From Olivibacter sitiensis DSM 17696 (GTDB lineage: Bacteria > Bacteroidota > Bacteroidia > Sphingobacteriales > Sphingobacteriaceae), in assembly GCF_000427965.1 (NCBI RefSeq), contig NZ_ATZA01000003.1, positions 1-64,000 on the forward strand: a stretch of 64,000 bases of DNA, read 5' to 3'. The notes below the pieces were generated by a model. The model was not told the DNA's origin, did not search any database, and worked only from the letters and a program-made list of their open reading frames with translations. How positions within the stretch are numbered: the stretch's first letter is position 1; each line of letters opens with the position of its first letter. The position numbers and the translations under genes were made by a program. Below, piece after piece: positions 25,912 to 35,198 of the stretch.

Positions 25912-26799
25912 ATGCATACTTTCTACAAGTTGAAACACCGTCTGCTAACATTGGCTGTATCGATAGCCATTATTAACTGCGCAAACAACATAGCGCATGC
26001 CCAAAACGCCAATGACTCGCTGCTTATAGCCACTACCGCATGGAAAAGCAAACCGATAAAAGAAGGAGTAGTATGGAAACAGGCACATTATACCCAGTTG
26101 TTTGACAGCGAGCAAGAAATCAACTTGGTAGAAGTAGATCTTAAAGACAAAAAATTGGGCTTAGCGCTGGAGGGTTTTTCAGATTCCTTGGCATTGACAA
26201 GCGCCATAGCACAAGCTGCCGATGCCACAGTCGCTATCAATGGCGGCTTCTTCGACATGACTAATGGTGGCGGAACTACCTTACTGAAAAAAGACGGCCA
26301 GCTTGTAAACAGCACTACCCTACTTTCCAAAAACGGAGAACGAACAGCGCGCTCGAATGGAGCACTCATGCTGAAAGGAAGGAAAACTTCCATCATCTGG
26401 CAAAATGATCTGGATAACCTTACATGGGATCTCAAATTAAAGGGAAAGAACATTATGGTCTGTGGCCCCATGTTGTTGAGTCAAACGCAAATAAACCCCC
26501 TTACCCAAGATGCTTTCAACGACAATAGACATCCCCGATCGGCGGTTGCCATTACCAAGGATCAGAAACTTTTACTCATAACGATAGATGGCAGAAATGC
26601 CAAGGCCCAGGGAATGAACCTCCATGAATTAGCTTATTTCCTGTATATATACGGTGCAAAAGAGGCACTCAATCTGGATGGGGGTGGTTCTACGGCCTTA
26701 TATATAAAAGGTGAAGGTGTGGTCAATTATCCTTCGGATAATAAATTGTTTGACCATCTTGGCGAACGAAAAGTCGCCAATTGCATCTTAGTCTATTAA
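25912..26799 (+). CDS. Phosphodiester glycosidase family protein (NAGPA domain)
   Basis: The 295-residue product has a signal peptide (ending near AHA, residue 30) and a DUF2233/NAGPA domain with the typical AINGGFFDM (about 104), SAVAITKDQKLLLITIDGR and NLDGGGSTALYIKG motifs. The family contains the human uncovering enzyme that cleaves GlcNAc-1-phosphodiesters, and bacterial exopolysaccharide-modifying proteins. It is predicted to act in the periplasm. Likely co-transcribed with the epimerase. Its stop overlaps the stop of the convergent cold-shock-domain gene by four bases. Confidence 0.88.
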   Translation: MHTFYKLKHRLLTLAVSIAIINCANNIAHAQNANDSLLIATTAWKSKPIKEGVVWKQAHYTQLFDSEQEINLVEVDLKDKKLGLALEGFSDSLALTSAIAQAADATVAINGGFFDMTNGGGTTLLKKDGQLVNSTTLLSKNGERTARSNGALMLKGRKTSIIWQNDLDNLTWDLKLKGKNIMVCGPMLLSQTQINPLTQDAFNDNRHPRSAVAITKDQKLLLITIDGRNAKAQGMNLHELAYFLYIYGAKEALNLDGGGSTALYIKGEGVVNYPSDNKLFDHLGERKVANCILVY

Positions 26800-27641
26800 G
26801 TCAGGGACAAGCGTTCTTTCCACAATTGCTGTTCCTGTTCTTCCAAGAACGCGATATATGGCAACAAAAGATGTTTATCTGCCGCCTGCTTCTCGTCTAT
26901 GTTTTCCAGATACGCGGGAATGAAACCAGCGCAGAAAGATGGCCCGCAAGAATAATGCTTGATACGCTCCAACTCATTCAAGCCTATCTCGGTAGCATGG
27001 CTATTCAGCACATCCTCAGGTATCTCATAATCGGCCCCTTTTTCAAAGCCGAGAAAATGAAACAACTTTCTTTTCCATACCACAAACAGCTTGTCTGAAT
27101 CCACATTTTGACCAAAATGACCAAAAATGTCGTTCAATACTACCTTGCCCTTTTCCATTCCCAACAATGTGGGAATAAACATTTCAAGATGCCTCGCATA
27201 CGCAAGGAAGCTCTCAGCGGACAACTCTTTCTCATAAAACCGTACAAGCACCTGAAAGAAATCATCAAAGGATAAAGAAGCATGAAGCTGCCCCAAACTC
27301 AAAAAAAACAGGCTATGCCTATTGGGAGGCCTGGAAAAAGACGGATAAATACCATGTTCACCAGGAGGAAAGGAAAAGTAGACTGAATCTTCTTGTTCCG
27401 TCAGTGCCTTATTTACCGCAACCCAAGAAGTGAAATCATGTACCAGACTACAATTGGCCGCTAGGTCCCTGTCCTTATTCCCATCTTTCTTTTTGGTTCC
27501 CACAACGACATCGCCCGTTTTAAGCATACCAACCGGACGGGAAAAACCACGTATATGCAAAAATAACGTTTGCTTGTTCGGCAAAACCAAAAGACCAAAT
27601 CCTTTTGCATTATCGAACCATTTAATTGCACCTACAAACAT
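26796..27641 (-). CDS. Cold-shock-domain protein with a long unknown C-terminal region
   Basis: A 281-residue protein. Residues 3-65 look like a cold-shock OB fold: GAIKWFDNAKGFGLL contains the RNP1-like KGFG and LFLHIRGF occupies the RNP2 position, although the aromatic VFVHFS pattern is altered. The remaining 210 residues are helical, with no signal peptide or membrane segment, and include ERIKHYSCGPSFCAGF, a short Cys pair; I do not recognise this part. Ordinary cold-shock proteins are about 65-75 residues, so this is a fusion. It is monocistronic and convergent with the glycosidase gene. RNA binding is inferred from the domain only. Confidence 0.6.
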   Translation of the reverse strand: MFVGAIKWFDNAKGFGLLVLPNKQTLFLHIRGFSRPVGMLKTGDVVVGTKKKDGNKDRDLAANCSLVHDFTSWVAVNKALTEQEDSVYFSFPPGEHGIYPSFSRPPNRHSLFFLSLGQLHASLSFDDFFQVLVRFYEKELSAESFLAYARHLEMFIPTLLGMEKGKVVLNDIFGHFGQNVDSDKLFVVWKRKLFHFLGFEKGADYEIPEDVLNSHATEIGLNELERIKHYSCGPSFCAGFIPAYLENIDEKQAADKHLLLPYIAFLEEQEQQLWKERLSLT

Positions 27642-27935
27642 GGAGAGTATTGTAATTTATTGAATATTGTAGTAAAATTTAATACCATAAATCGAAGAGA
27701 AGCTATACCTGTAAAACCTATAAACTATATTTCGCTCTAAATTAATACTTTATTATTTATTCCTAAAATGTTTTTGTTTTTTTATGTAAACCAAGCGCCT
27801 GAAAAAGGCCTTTTACAACGAATGTCTATTGATAAGTAAAAACAGAACTGACATAGAAGTGACCACACAAATGCCTAAAGTGAGGGATGTTTTTTACTTT
27901 CGTGTTAGTTTTGTGTTATACAATTTAAATTACAT
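27642..27935. other. AT-rich divergent intergenic region
   Basis: About 294 bases between divergent genes. The only clear signal is the minus-7 element at 27906-27913 facing right. The region is strongly AT-rich, and no tRNA, hairpin or reading frame was seen. Confidence 0.5.
27906..27913 (+). promoter_or_regulatory. Minus-7 element TAGTTTTG
   Basis: Perfect TAnnTTTG match 22 bases before the DUF3943 gene start; the minus-33 box is not recognisable. Confidence 0.4.
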
Positions 27936-29375
27936 ATGGCTAGAAAAGACTTCATGCAAGATCTCTTGGTACCATGCCTCTTCTTATTTTTTTTCAGTTT
28001 ACTTGCAGGTGAAACGCTAGCTCAAGGCACAATATATTTTAGGACACAAGACTCTGTCATCACGAAGAATAAGGTATGGACTACGCCCGACACTTTATGG
28101 AAAGTAAAAAAAAACTTCCCGAGAGCTGCTACCGAATGGTTTTTAATACAGGCAGCACCCGCTTCCTTTAATTATTTTGTGAGAAAAGATCCCTACTCCC
28201 ATATTACCGTTAAAAACTTCATTCAACACCTGAACCCAACTTATTGGGACTGGGATGACAATGAGTTTATGACCAACCAAATTGCGCACCCCTATCACGG
28301 GCATCTATATTTTAACGCCTTTCGTAGCAACGGCTACTCATATACGCAATCATCCCTTGCCACTTTGGCGGGAAGTTTTATTTGGGAAACTGCTGGCGAA
28401 ACACAGTCACCTTCCATCAATGACCTGGTCAACACGAGCTTCGGTGGCGTTGTATTGGGAGAAATGACGCACCGCGTGGCTAACAATATTTTGAGCAGAC
28501 CTAGCTACGGTATTGGCAGGCAAGTCAATGAGGCACTAGCATTCCTAGTCAATCCCATGAACGGACTGAACCGCCTACTCGATGGTAAATGGGGAAAATA
28601 TAGAGGTGGTGGTATTCGCGATTCCTCATTTATAAGTGGCGAATTTGATTTTGGCTTAAGGCGCTTTGATTCTAGATCGGACGATGTATTGTCAAAGGGT
28701 AAAAATGGCGGCTATGGCCGCCTGCGCTTTATCTATACAGCTGGAGACAACGACATCAAAAAGCCTTTTGATGAATTTTACGTCAACATTGAACTGGGGA
28801 GAGACGACAGTTCCCTTATCAACACGTTAAACGTATACGGTTTGTTATATGGGCGCGAGATATGGAAAAAAAAACCAGGTAGACACATAGGAACTTTATC
28901 TGCCAACTATGATTTCTACCGAAATGAGGCATTTTTTTATGGTGCGCAAAGCATTAATTTCAACATGGCATCTACTTTTTCCCTAGGGAGAAAGAGTAGC
29001 GTGTCTACATTGATTGGCGGTGGCCCTGTATTGTTAGCGGCGGTACCAGATCCTTACCTGCTCTTTGGGGCCAGCAGAAATTACAATTATGGATCTGGAA
29101 TCAATTTACGTTACGGGGGTGAGTTAAATCTGTTTGATCGGCTTAAGATAAGCTCTCAATACAACGGCGGCTTTTTCTTCACACTTAGCGGCAACCATTC
29201 GAATTATTTCATACATGCCGTATCTTCTGAGGCAAGTTTTAAATTCTACAAAAACCTTTCCCTAAACCTCAACTCGGGGTACTTCACCCTTCAGGGCAAT
29301 TTCAGAGATTATGAAGACATTGACAAAACCTATCCTTTCATACGCATGTCCTTAGGCTACGCAGTCACTTTCTGA
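27936..29375 (+). CDS. DUF3943 outer-membrane protein
   Basis: A 479-residue protein with a signal peptide (cleavage near LAQG, residue 30). The DUF3943 region (about 85-200) shows HPYHGHLYFNAFRSNGYSY, WETAGETQSPSINDL and GGVVLGEMTHR, all typical of the family in Bacteroidota. The rest is a run of alternating beta strands ending in aromatic VTF, so it should insert into the outer membrane. The conserved His and Glu residues hint at an enzyme or lipid-handling role, but none is established. The SMP-30-like gene follows 83 bases later on the same strand. Confidence 0.8.
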   Translation: MARKDFMQDLLVPCLFLFFFSLLAGETLAQGTIYFRTQDSVITKNKVWTTPDTLWKVKKNFPRAATEWFLIQAAPASFNYFVRKDPYSHITVKNFIQHLNPTYWDWDDNEFMTNQIAHPYHGHLYFNAFRSNGYSYTQSSLATLAGSFIWETAGETQSPSINDLVNTSFGGVVLGEMTHRVANNILSRPSYGIGRQVNEALAFLVNPMNGLNRLLDGKWGKYRGGGIRDSSFISGEFDFGLRRFDSRSDDVLSKGKNGGYGRLRFIYTAGDNDIKKPFDEFYVNIELGRDDSSLINTLNVYGLLYGREIWKKKPGRHIGTLSANYDFYRNEAFFYGAQSINFNMASTFSLGRKSSVSTLIGGGPVLLAAVPDPYLLFGASRNYNYGSGINLRYGGELNLFDRLKISSQYNGGFFFTLSGNHSNYFIHAVSSEASFKFYKNLSLNLNSGYFTLQGNFRDYEDIDKTYPFIRMSLGYAVTF

Positions 29376-29458
29376 CACAAAAACAAATTCCCTGCCCACG
29401 TGTTTAAAATAGTACCTAAAGACGCTAACATTTTGATAACCATATATAGAACAAAATT

Positions 29459-30322
29459 ATGTCTCCATTTTTCCGAATTGTACACATCACTTCGCTCCTG
29501 CTTATTGGCAGTACACTTTTTGCCCAAGAGCAGGGAAAAGAATATCTTTCACTTATCTGGAAGACGGACAGTATATTGCCAATTCCAGAGAGCATATTGC
29601 TGGATAAGCCGAGCAGTGTGCTATATGTATCACTTATAGGCAAAGGTGATCGCTCTGCCCTCGACGGTAATGGCAGCATTGGCAAATTGAAAACAGACGG
29701 AACCGTACTAGATCTCCATTGGGCAACGGGGTTGAATTCTCCTAAGGGCATAGACACTCATGCGGACAAACTTTTTGTCGCCGACTTAAAGGAACTTGTT
29801 GTCATAGACTTAAAAAATGGAAAAACGATAAACAAATTTTCCGTACCAGAAGCTGGTATGCTAAATGATGTGACCTCCGCGTCCAACGGTTCCATATATG
29901 TTTCGGATTCCAATGGAGGCAGCATTTACAAGTTCCAAGACAGCTCCTATGTCAAGCTTTTAGACAACTTGAAAAATCCCAACGGCTTGTTGGTTGACAA
30001 TGACACGCTCTATTACCTCGATAGTGGCAGCCTATACGCCTACGATTTGGAAGGAAAAAGTGCAAGGCTTATAGCCGAAGGCATGCTAACAAGTACAGAC
30101 GGATTGCAAAAAACCAAGGAAGGTGATTTTCTGATTAGTTGCTGGATTGGTTCACTGTACTTTGTGAAAAAAGACGGAAAGGTTATCCAGCTACAAGATA
30201 GCAGAGACGAAAAGAAGAACACCGCAGACATTACCTTTGACAGTACTGAAAACATATTGTACGTACCCACTTTCCTTAAGAAGAGCATAGAAGCATACCG
30301 TTTTGACAACGGTTCGAAATGA
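29459..30322 (+). CDS. SMP-30/NHL-like six-bladed propeller protein, exported
   Basis: The 287-residue product has a signal peptide (ending near LFAQ, residue 23) and repeated blades of the SMP-30/gluconolactonase type: GLNSPKGIDTHADKLFVAD, NDVTSASNGSIYVSDSNGG, NPNGLLVDNDTLYYLDSG and TDGLQKTKEGDFLISC. In SMP-30 enzymes the calcium is held by a Glu, two Asn and an Asp from such blades. The equivalent Asn and Asp are visible, but lactonase activity is not assured. It is probably periplasmic, with no obvious partner. Confidence 0.72.
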   Translation: MSPFFRIVHITSLLLIGSTLFAQEQGKEYLSLIWKTDSILPIPESILLDKPSSVLYVSLIGKGDRSALDGNGSIGKLKTDGTVLDLHWATGLNSPKGIDTHADKLFVADLKELVVIDLKNGKTINKFSVPEAGMLNDVTSASNGSIYVSDSNGGSIYKFQDSSYVKLLDNLKNPNGLLVDNDTLYYLDSGSLYAYDLEGKSARLIAEGMLTSTDGLQKTKEGDFLISCWIGSLYFVKKDGKVIQLQDSRDEKKNTADITFDSTENILYVPTFLKKSIEAYRFDNGSK

Positions 30323-30375
30323 GATCTTGACTAATAACAGACAATATAGAAGAACATCTACCGTTAGTATCTTTG

Positions 30376-30900
30376 ATGATCAGGAAAATAGTCTTTGTCA
30401 AACACCCCGCTAAAATTCTAAAAGCTGCTGTATTTTCGCTTTTTTTTACCGTCATAGTCACCTTTACTTTTGCCACAAACAGAGAATCAGCGCATGTTTC
30501 TTATTCTCCCTATCCAGAGATCATAAAATATGCCAAGCAATGGTTAGGTGTAAAATATAAATATGGCGCGGCTCATCCAAATCAAGGTTTCGACTGTTCG
30601 GGATTTGTACACTACGTATATAAGCAATTCAACATTTCAATACCCAGAAGTTCAGCAGCAATAGGAAAAGTGGGAAAAACCATCCGATTGGAAGATGCAG
30701 AGGCTGGAGACATTATACTTTTTACAGGCACCAACCCTCGTAATAGACAAATTGGACATGTCGGAATCGTCGTCTCCAATGATGGAATCCATACCAAATT
30801 TATACACGCCAGCTCGGGCAAAGCCATGGCAGTAACGGAAACCCCACTTGAAGGTAGCTACAAAAAACGCTTCATCAAGGTTATCAGAGTTGCCTCCTGA
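30376..30900 (+). CDS. NlpC/P60-family C40 cell-wall hydrolase
   Basis: A 174-residue exported cysteine peptidase of the NlpC/P60 family, which cuts peptide bonds in peptidoglycan stems. The catalytic Cys is in GFDCSGFVHYVYKQF near residue 74. The catalytic His is in QIGHVGIVVSNDG near residue 125, and the third polar residue is His in TKFIHASS near 140. The signal anchor is at residues 13-35. No alternative start exists downstream. TATCTTTG at 30368-30375 abuts the ATG, which would leave no leader, so either that match is fortuitous or translation is leaderless. Confidence 0.87.
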   Translation: MIRKIVFVKHPAKILKAAVFSLFFTVIVTFTFATNRESAHVSYSPYPEIIKYAKQWLGVKYKYGAAHPNQGFDCSGFVHYVYKQFNISIPRSSAAIGKVGKTIRLEDAEAGDIILFTGTNPRNRQIGHVGIVVSNDGIHTKFIHASSGKAMAVTETPLEGSYKKRFIKVIRVAS

Positions 30901-31083
30901 TTGTATTTTTTCAGAAAAAATTTTCCTCTAATCCCTTAGGATATTCCCACTGTCTGTGAAACGCCCATCTCCGGGTGAATTGTTCATTTCACAAAAACAC
31001 CGCAAAACAACAATAACGACAAAAACGGAAGTCTGTTTGGTCGGAAATGCTTAAATTGCAAGCCACATTATTACAATTCACAT

Positions 31084-32865
31084 ATGAACGGATATTTAAA
31101 GCGATTGACGGCCTTAAGGGAGATTATGCGGGATCAAAAAATTGATGCCTATATCATTCCCGCTGCCGATCCCCATATCAGCGAATACCTACCAGCCCAT
31201 TATCAATGCATTGCTTACGTATCTGGATTTACAGGTTCCGCCGGAACGCTGGTTGTTACCCAGGCATTTGCGGGGCTATGGACTGACTCCCGGTATTTCG
31301 TACAGGCAAAGGAACAATTAAAAGAATCTGGATTCGAACTAGTTAAACTGAAAGTACAAAAGGCTCCCGAATACATAGGGTGGCTTTCCGAAACACTGGA
31401 TCAGGGAAGCACGGTCGCTTTTGATGGCAAATTGATTGCAGTAACTACTGCTAAGGAAATAATCAATTTCTTGCAGCCGCGCAAGATGATCATAAATGCC
31501 CGCGTAGACCTCCTAAAACAGATTTGGTCGGACCGCCCTTCCCTTCCACGGGCAGAAGCTTACCTTATACCTCCTTCCATTACTGGAGAAAACACAAAAA
31601 GTAAGCTCGACCGTGTACGACAATACATAGTTCGGCACGATGCCACCGCTCACCTTATCTCTTCTCTTGACGATATTGCGTGGCTATACAACATTCGTGG
31701 TGCTGATGTGAAATGCAATCCCGTAGTATTGAGTTTTTCGTATATCACCGTTGAAAAGGCCTATCTGTTTATCGACAAAAACAAGTTGCATCTAGAAGCC
31801 ATAGAATCATTGGAAACAGATGGCGTTGAATTAAAGCCCTATGAAGATATCTTTGACTTTATCAGGTTACTCAATTCCGACGAAACGATTTTCGTTGATC
31901 CTGTAAAAACATGCTATACATTATATACGATGATCCCCCAATATGATCGTATCATTAAAGGCACTAACCCCACTACGCAGTTCAAGGCCATAAAGAACGA
32001 GGTAGAAACTGCCCATACGCGCCAGACCATGGTTAAAGACGGCGTAGCTCTTACAAAGTTTTTCATGTGGTTTGAAGAGCAGCTCAACGGAGGCTTACTT
32101 GACGAGCTTTCGATCGTGGATCAGCTGTTCGACTTCCGGAGCCAGCAGGAAAGTTTCGTGAATGACAGTTTTGACACTATTGCCGCATATGGCCCGCATG
32201 CGGCGCTGCCACATTACAAGCCCACAGCAGACAGTAATTCCAACATTGGCACTTCAGGGCTTTTCCTGTTGGACTCAGGCGGGCAATACAAAACGGGCAC
32301 CACGGACATCACTCGTGTAGTACCTTGTGGGCCTACAAATGCCGAAGAAACGAAAGACTATACGTTGGTACTAAAGAGCTTGATAGAGGGCAGTACGATC
32401 CTATTTCCCGAAAGCAGCAGGGGCTATCAAATAGACGCCATTACCCGCAAGGCCCTTTGGGACCATTTGTATAATTACGGTCATGGAACAGGACACGGTG
32501 TGGGTTTCTTTCTCAATGTACACGAAGGCCCACAAGTATTTAACCCTTCCAACAATGATACCATCATCGAAGAAAATATGATTACCTCTATCGAACCTGG
32601 TCTATACAGAGAAGGACGGCACGGAATTCGAATCGAAAACCTGGTGTTGAGCAAAGATGCAGGTACCAGTGAATTTGGAAATTTTATGGGCTTTGAAACT
32701 TTGAGTCTATGTTATATCGACACTAGTTTGATTGAAAAAGAGCTTCTTGAGCAAAAACATCTATCGTGGCTTAATGAGTACCATCAGCAGGTGTACGATG
32801 CACTTTCACCGTACCTCAATGAAAAAGAAAGGCAATGGCTCAAGGAGAAGACCAAAAACATTTAA
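31084..32865 (+). CDS. Xaa-Pro aminopeptidase (M24B, three-domain type)
   Basis: A 593-residue cytosolic aminopeptidase P removing N-terminal residues before proline. It has two creatinase-like N-terminal domains and a C-terminal pita-bread catalytic domain. Metal ligands: Asp in LLDSGGQYKTGTTDITR (two Asp), His in GHGTGHGVGFFLNVHEGP, and Glu in SIEPGLYREG and GIRIENL. The length matches the long eukaryote-like form typical of Bacteroidota rather than the 440-residue PepP. mazG begins 24 bases after the stop, so the two are probably co-transcribed. Confidence 0.92.
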   Translation: MNGYLKRLTALREIMRDQKIDAYIIPAADPHISEYLPAHYQCIAYVSGFTGSAGTLVVTQAFAGLWTDSRYFVQAKEQLKESGFELVKLKVQKAPEYIGWLSETLDQGSTVAFDGKLIAVTTAKEIINFLQPRKMIINARVDLLKQIWSDRPSLPRAEAYLIPPSITGENTKSKLDRVRQYIVRHDATAHLISSLDDIAWLYNIRGADVKCNPVVLSFSYITVEKAYLFIDKNKLHLEAIESLETDGVELKPYEDIFDFIRLLNSDETIFVDPVKTCYTLYTMIPQYDRIIKGTNPTTQFKAIKNEVETAHTRQTMVKDGVALTKFFMWFEEQLNGGLLDELSIVDQLFDFRSQQESFVNDSFDTIAAYGPHAALPHYKPTADSNSNIGTSGLFLLDSGGQYKTGTTDITRVVPCGPTNAEETKDYTLVLKSLIEGSTILFPESSRGYQIDAITRKALWDHLYNYGHGTGHGVGFFLNVHEGPQVFNPSNNDTIIEENMITSIEPGLYREGRHGIRIENLVLSKDAGTSEFGNFMGFETLSLCYIDTSLIEKELLEQKHLSWLNEYHQQVYDALSPYLNEKERQWLKEKTKNI

Positions 32866-32888
32866 AGAACAACAGAAAACAAAACCAA

Positions 32889-33692
32889 ATGCCACATCCT
32901 ATTCCACCAGCAAAAAACACCCCAGCAAGTGCTTTCGACCGCCTATTGGAAGTGCTAAACACTCTCAGGGAGGAATGTCCGTGGGACAAGAAACAAACCA
33001 TGTTGTCCTTGAGGCACCTTACAATTGAAGAGACCTATGAACTTGCCGACGCAATATTGGAAAATGACCTCAACGAAGTAAAAAAAGAGTTGGGCGATAT
33101 CATGATGCACCTTGTATTTTATGCGCGTATCGCATCGGAAACCAACGCTTTCACCATTACAGACGTATTAAATGGCGTTTGCGACAAACTCATTAGCAGA
33201 CATCCCCATATTTATGGCGATGTTTCGGTAGCAAATGAGGAAGACGTAAAACGCAATTGGGAACAACTGAAACTGAAGGAGGGCAACAAGTCTGTGTTAG
33301 CGGGCGTACCGGAATCCTTACCTGCATTGGTAAAAGCATATCGTATCCAAGACAAGGTAAGGGGTGTTGGTTTTGACTGGCAGGAGGCTGCCGAAGTGTG
33401 GGGCAAAGTAGAAGAAGAGATGCAAGAGTTCAAACAGGAGTTTGACGTATCGCAAGAAAAAGCCATAGACAGCGAAAAGGCAGAGGCCGAATTTGGCGAC
33501 CTGCTCTTCTCCTTGGTAAACTATGCCCGCAAAATAGGAATCAATCCCGAGACAGCATTGGAGCGAACGAACAAAAAGTTCCGAAAACGCTTCACGTACC
33601 TGGAAGAACAGGCCAAAGCAGATGGAAAGGAACTAAAGGATATGACCTTATCCGAGATGGATAGCTATTGGAATCAGGCCAAGAACCTATAA
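32889..33692 (+). CDS. mazG: Nucleoside triphosphate pyrophosphohydrolase MazG
   Basis: The 267-residue product contains two MazG domains. The first has REECPWDKKQTMLSLRHLTIEETYELADAI with the EExxE and ExxD metal-binding pattern (about 22-58), the second FGDLLFSLVNYARKIG near 215. MazG hydrolyses non-canonical and stress nucleotides to monophosphate plus pyrophosphate. The frame is open 18 codons further upstream (ATG at 32835, overlapping the peptidase gene); 32889 is chosen because it gives the usual family length of about 263 residues. Confidence 0.9.
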   Translation: MPHPIPPAKNTPASAFDRLLEVLNTLREECPWDKKQTMLSLRHLTIEETYELADAILENDLNEVKKELGDIMMHLVFYARIASETNAFTITDVLNGVCDKLISRHPHIYGDVSVANEEDVKRNWEQLKLKEGNKSVLAGVPESLPALVKAYRIQDKVRGVGFDWQEAAEVWGKVEEEMQEFKQEFDVSQEKAIDSEKAEAEFGDLLFSLVNYARKIGINPETALERTNKKFRKRFTYLEEQAKADGKELKDMTLSEMDSYWNQAKNL

Positions 33693-33727
33693 GGTGATCT
33701 ATAAATGGATTAACAAATATTTATGCT

Positions 33728-34309
33728 ATGAGCCACCAATTGTTGCATGAAGTATACCGATACCCAAGCCTTTCGCAGTCGGACTTGGAAAAGATCATGG
33801 CCCAGCATAAACGAATATCTTTTCCAAAACATAAACACCTGCTCAAAGCAGGCCAAATGGCAAATGCCTATTATATCATTGAATCTGGATTGGTGCGCTC
33901 TTATTTATATGATTTTAACGACAATGAAATCACCACCGATTTCATCCTGGAAGGCGAAATAGCAAACGAGGTTGCCTCCCTATTTCAACGCATCCCTACG
34001 AAGATATATATGCAGGCTCTGACGGATGTAACGGCTTGGAAAATCGATTTCGACATCTTTCAGGAACTTTTCCTCTCCATACCCGCTCTCACAGAGTGGG
34101 GCCGCGCCTGGATGACCACCCAGCTAGTGCTATGCAAGAAAAGAGCCACAGAGATGATCACGGATTCGGCAGCACAGCGCTATGCCCAGTTGATGAAGGA
34201 AAAACCACAAATAATACAGCTTGCCCCTCTCAAACATGTTGCTTCCTATCTGGGAGTGACCGACACCTCCCTAAGCCGGATCCGAAAAGAATTTGCCCTC
34301 TCCAGATAA
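33728..34309 (+). CDS. Crp/Fnr-family transcriptional regulator
   Basis: The second Crp/Fnr protein of the window, 193 residues. A cNMP-binding-like beta roll (about 20-115, containing AGQMANAYYIIESGLVRSY) is followed by a dimer helix and a winged helix with ASYLGVTDTSLSRIRKEF (about 170-188). No cAMP-binding RxA motif and no Cys cluster are visible. It lies 35 bases after mazG on the same strand and is followed by a terminator, so it could be the last gene of that transcript. Targets are unknown. Confidence 0.87.
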   Translation: MSHQLLHEVYRYPSLSQSDLEKIMAQHKRISFPKHKHLLKAGQMANAYYIIESGLVRSYLYDFNDNEITTDFILEGEIANEVASLFQRIPTKIYMQALTDVTAWKIDFDIFQELFLSIPALTEWGRAWMTTQLVLCKKRATEMITDSAAQRYAQLMKEKPQIIQLAPLKHVASYLGVTDTSLSRIRKEFALSR

Positions 34310-34331
34310 AACTTATCTTAAGGCAAGTTTT
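34308..34331 (+). terminator. Probable terminator after Crp/Fnr gene
   Basis: AAAACTT (34308-34314) pairs with AAGTTTT (34325-34331) directly at the stop codon, followed by TTCTTTC. The stem is short and A/T-rich, so strength is uncertain. Confidence 0.5.
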
Positions 34332-34467
34332 TCTTTCATTGGTACTCCTATTTTTGGCTTCTAGACTACATGATTAAAAAAACCTTGATCGGTATATTTC
34401 TATCAGGGCGAATCGTTAGGCGATAAAAAAAATTAATATATAAATAAACCTATAAATTGTAATTTCA

Positions 34468-34890
34468 ATGGCAACATTAAATCCCTATTTGAACTTCGAC
34501 GGCAAGGCCGAAGAGGCATTCACTTTTTATCAATCTATATTCGGCGGTGAGCTATTCATCCAGAAAATGGGCGATGCACCTGGTATGGAACAATTGCCCG
34601 AAGAAGAAAAGAATTATGTGATGCACGTTTCATTGCCTGTAGGAGATAATTTACTTATGGCATCAGATTGCCTAAAATCGCAAGGGCATGAACTTCGTAT
34701 AGGCAATAACTGCTACATTTCACTCGCGCCAGATAGCCGCCAGGAGGCCGACAGAATATTTGCTGCCCTAACGGAAGGAGGCACCGTAGAGATGCCTTTG
34801 GCCGATATGTTCTGGGGCGACTATTTTGGCTCGTTAAAAGACAAATTTGGCATACAGTGGATGATCAATTACAATGACAAAACTCCATAA
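34468..34890 (+). CDS. VOC-superfamily protein, PhnB-like
   Basis: A 140-residue glyoxalase/dioxygenase-fold protein of the PhnB/3-demethylubiquinone methyltransferase-like group: NPYLNFDGKAEEAFTFYQSIFGG at the N-terminus (split into strand and helix), VMHVSLPVG, LLMASD near residue 70, and DMFWGDYFGSLKDKFGIQW near 113. The usual metal ligands of the fold (His, Glu) are only partly visible. The function is unknown; relatives often lie beside antibiotic- or stress-related genes. Single-gene unit. Confidence 0.85.
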   Translation: MATLNPYLNFDGKAEEAFTFYQSIFGGELFIQKMGDAPGMEQLPEEEKNYVMHVSLPVGDNLLMASDCLKSQGHELRIGNNCYISLAPDSRQEADRIFAALTEGGTVEMPLADMFWGDYFGSLKDKFGIQWMINYNDKTP

Positions 34891-34970
34891 GAACAGCAAA
34901 TCATATTGCCCGTCGACAGAGCACACCCAAAAAAAGGAAGAACTCTGAGAGACAGGACAAACCACTTGGA

Positions 34971-34992
34971 GCATGGCAGATTTCTGCCGTGC
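34971..34992. terminator. Hairpin after VOC gene
   Basis: GCATGGCAG and CTGCCGTGC pair over nine positions around ATTT (one wobble), 80 bases past the stop. The U-tail is weak (CTCTCTTC), so it may be a terminator or an RNA-stabilising hairpin. Confidence 0.45.
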
Positions 34993-35027
34993 CTCTCTTC
35001 TCCTCACACCTAGGTTTTCAAATATTT

Positions 35028-35058
35028 TTTGCCATTATGTATTTAAATACTATTTTTG
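35028..35058 (+). promoter_or_regulatory. Consensus promoter of tRNA-Arg
   Basis: TTTG (35028-35031), 19 bases, TATTTTTG (35051-35058). The start of transcription should fall near 35065, about 12 bases before the mature tRNA. Confidence 0.78.
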
Positions 35059-35076
35059 CTTCGCTTTATAAAAGCC

Positions 35077-35150
35077 GCCTCGGTAGCTCAGCTGGATAGA
35101 GCAACGGTTTTCTAAACCGTGGGTCACAGGTTCGAATCCTGTCCGGGGTA
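35077..35150 (+). tRNA. tRNA-Arg (anticodon TCT)
   Basis: A cloverleaf folds from 35077 to 35150: acceptor GCCTCGG with CCGGGGT (two wobble pairs), D arm GCTCAGCTGGATAGAGC, anticodon stem ACGGT/ACCGT with loop TTTCTAA (anticodon TCT, reading AGA), and T arm ACAGG-TTCGAAT-CCTGT. CCA is not encoded. It has its own promoter and terminator. Confidence 0.93.
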
Positions 35151-35161
35151 CAAAACTATTT

Positions 35162-35198
35162 ACCGTAAGTTGAACGTATGTTCGTCTTGCGGTTTTTT
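35162..35198 (+). terminator. Terminator of tRNA-Arg
   Basis: Nested stems ACCGTAAG/CTTGCGGT (35162-35169 with 35186-35193) and GAAC/GTTC, followed by six T residues, 11 bases beyond the tRNA. Confidence 0.82.
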
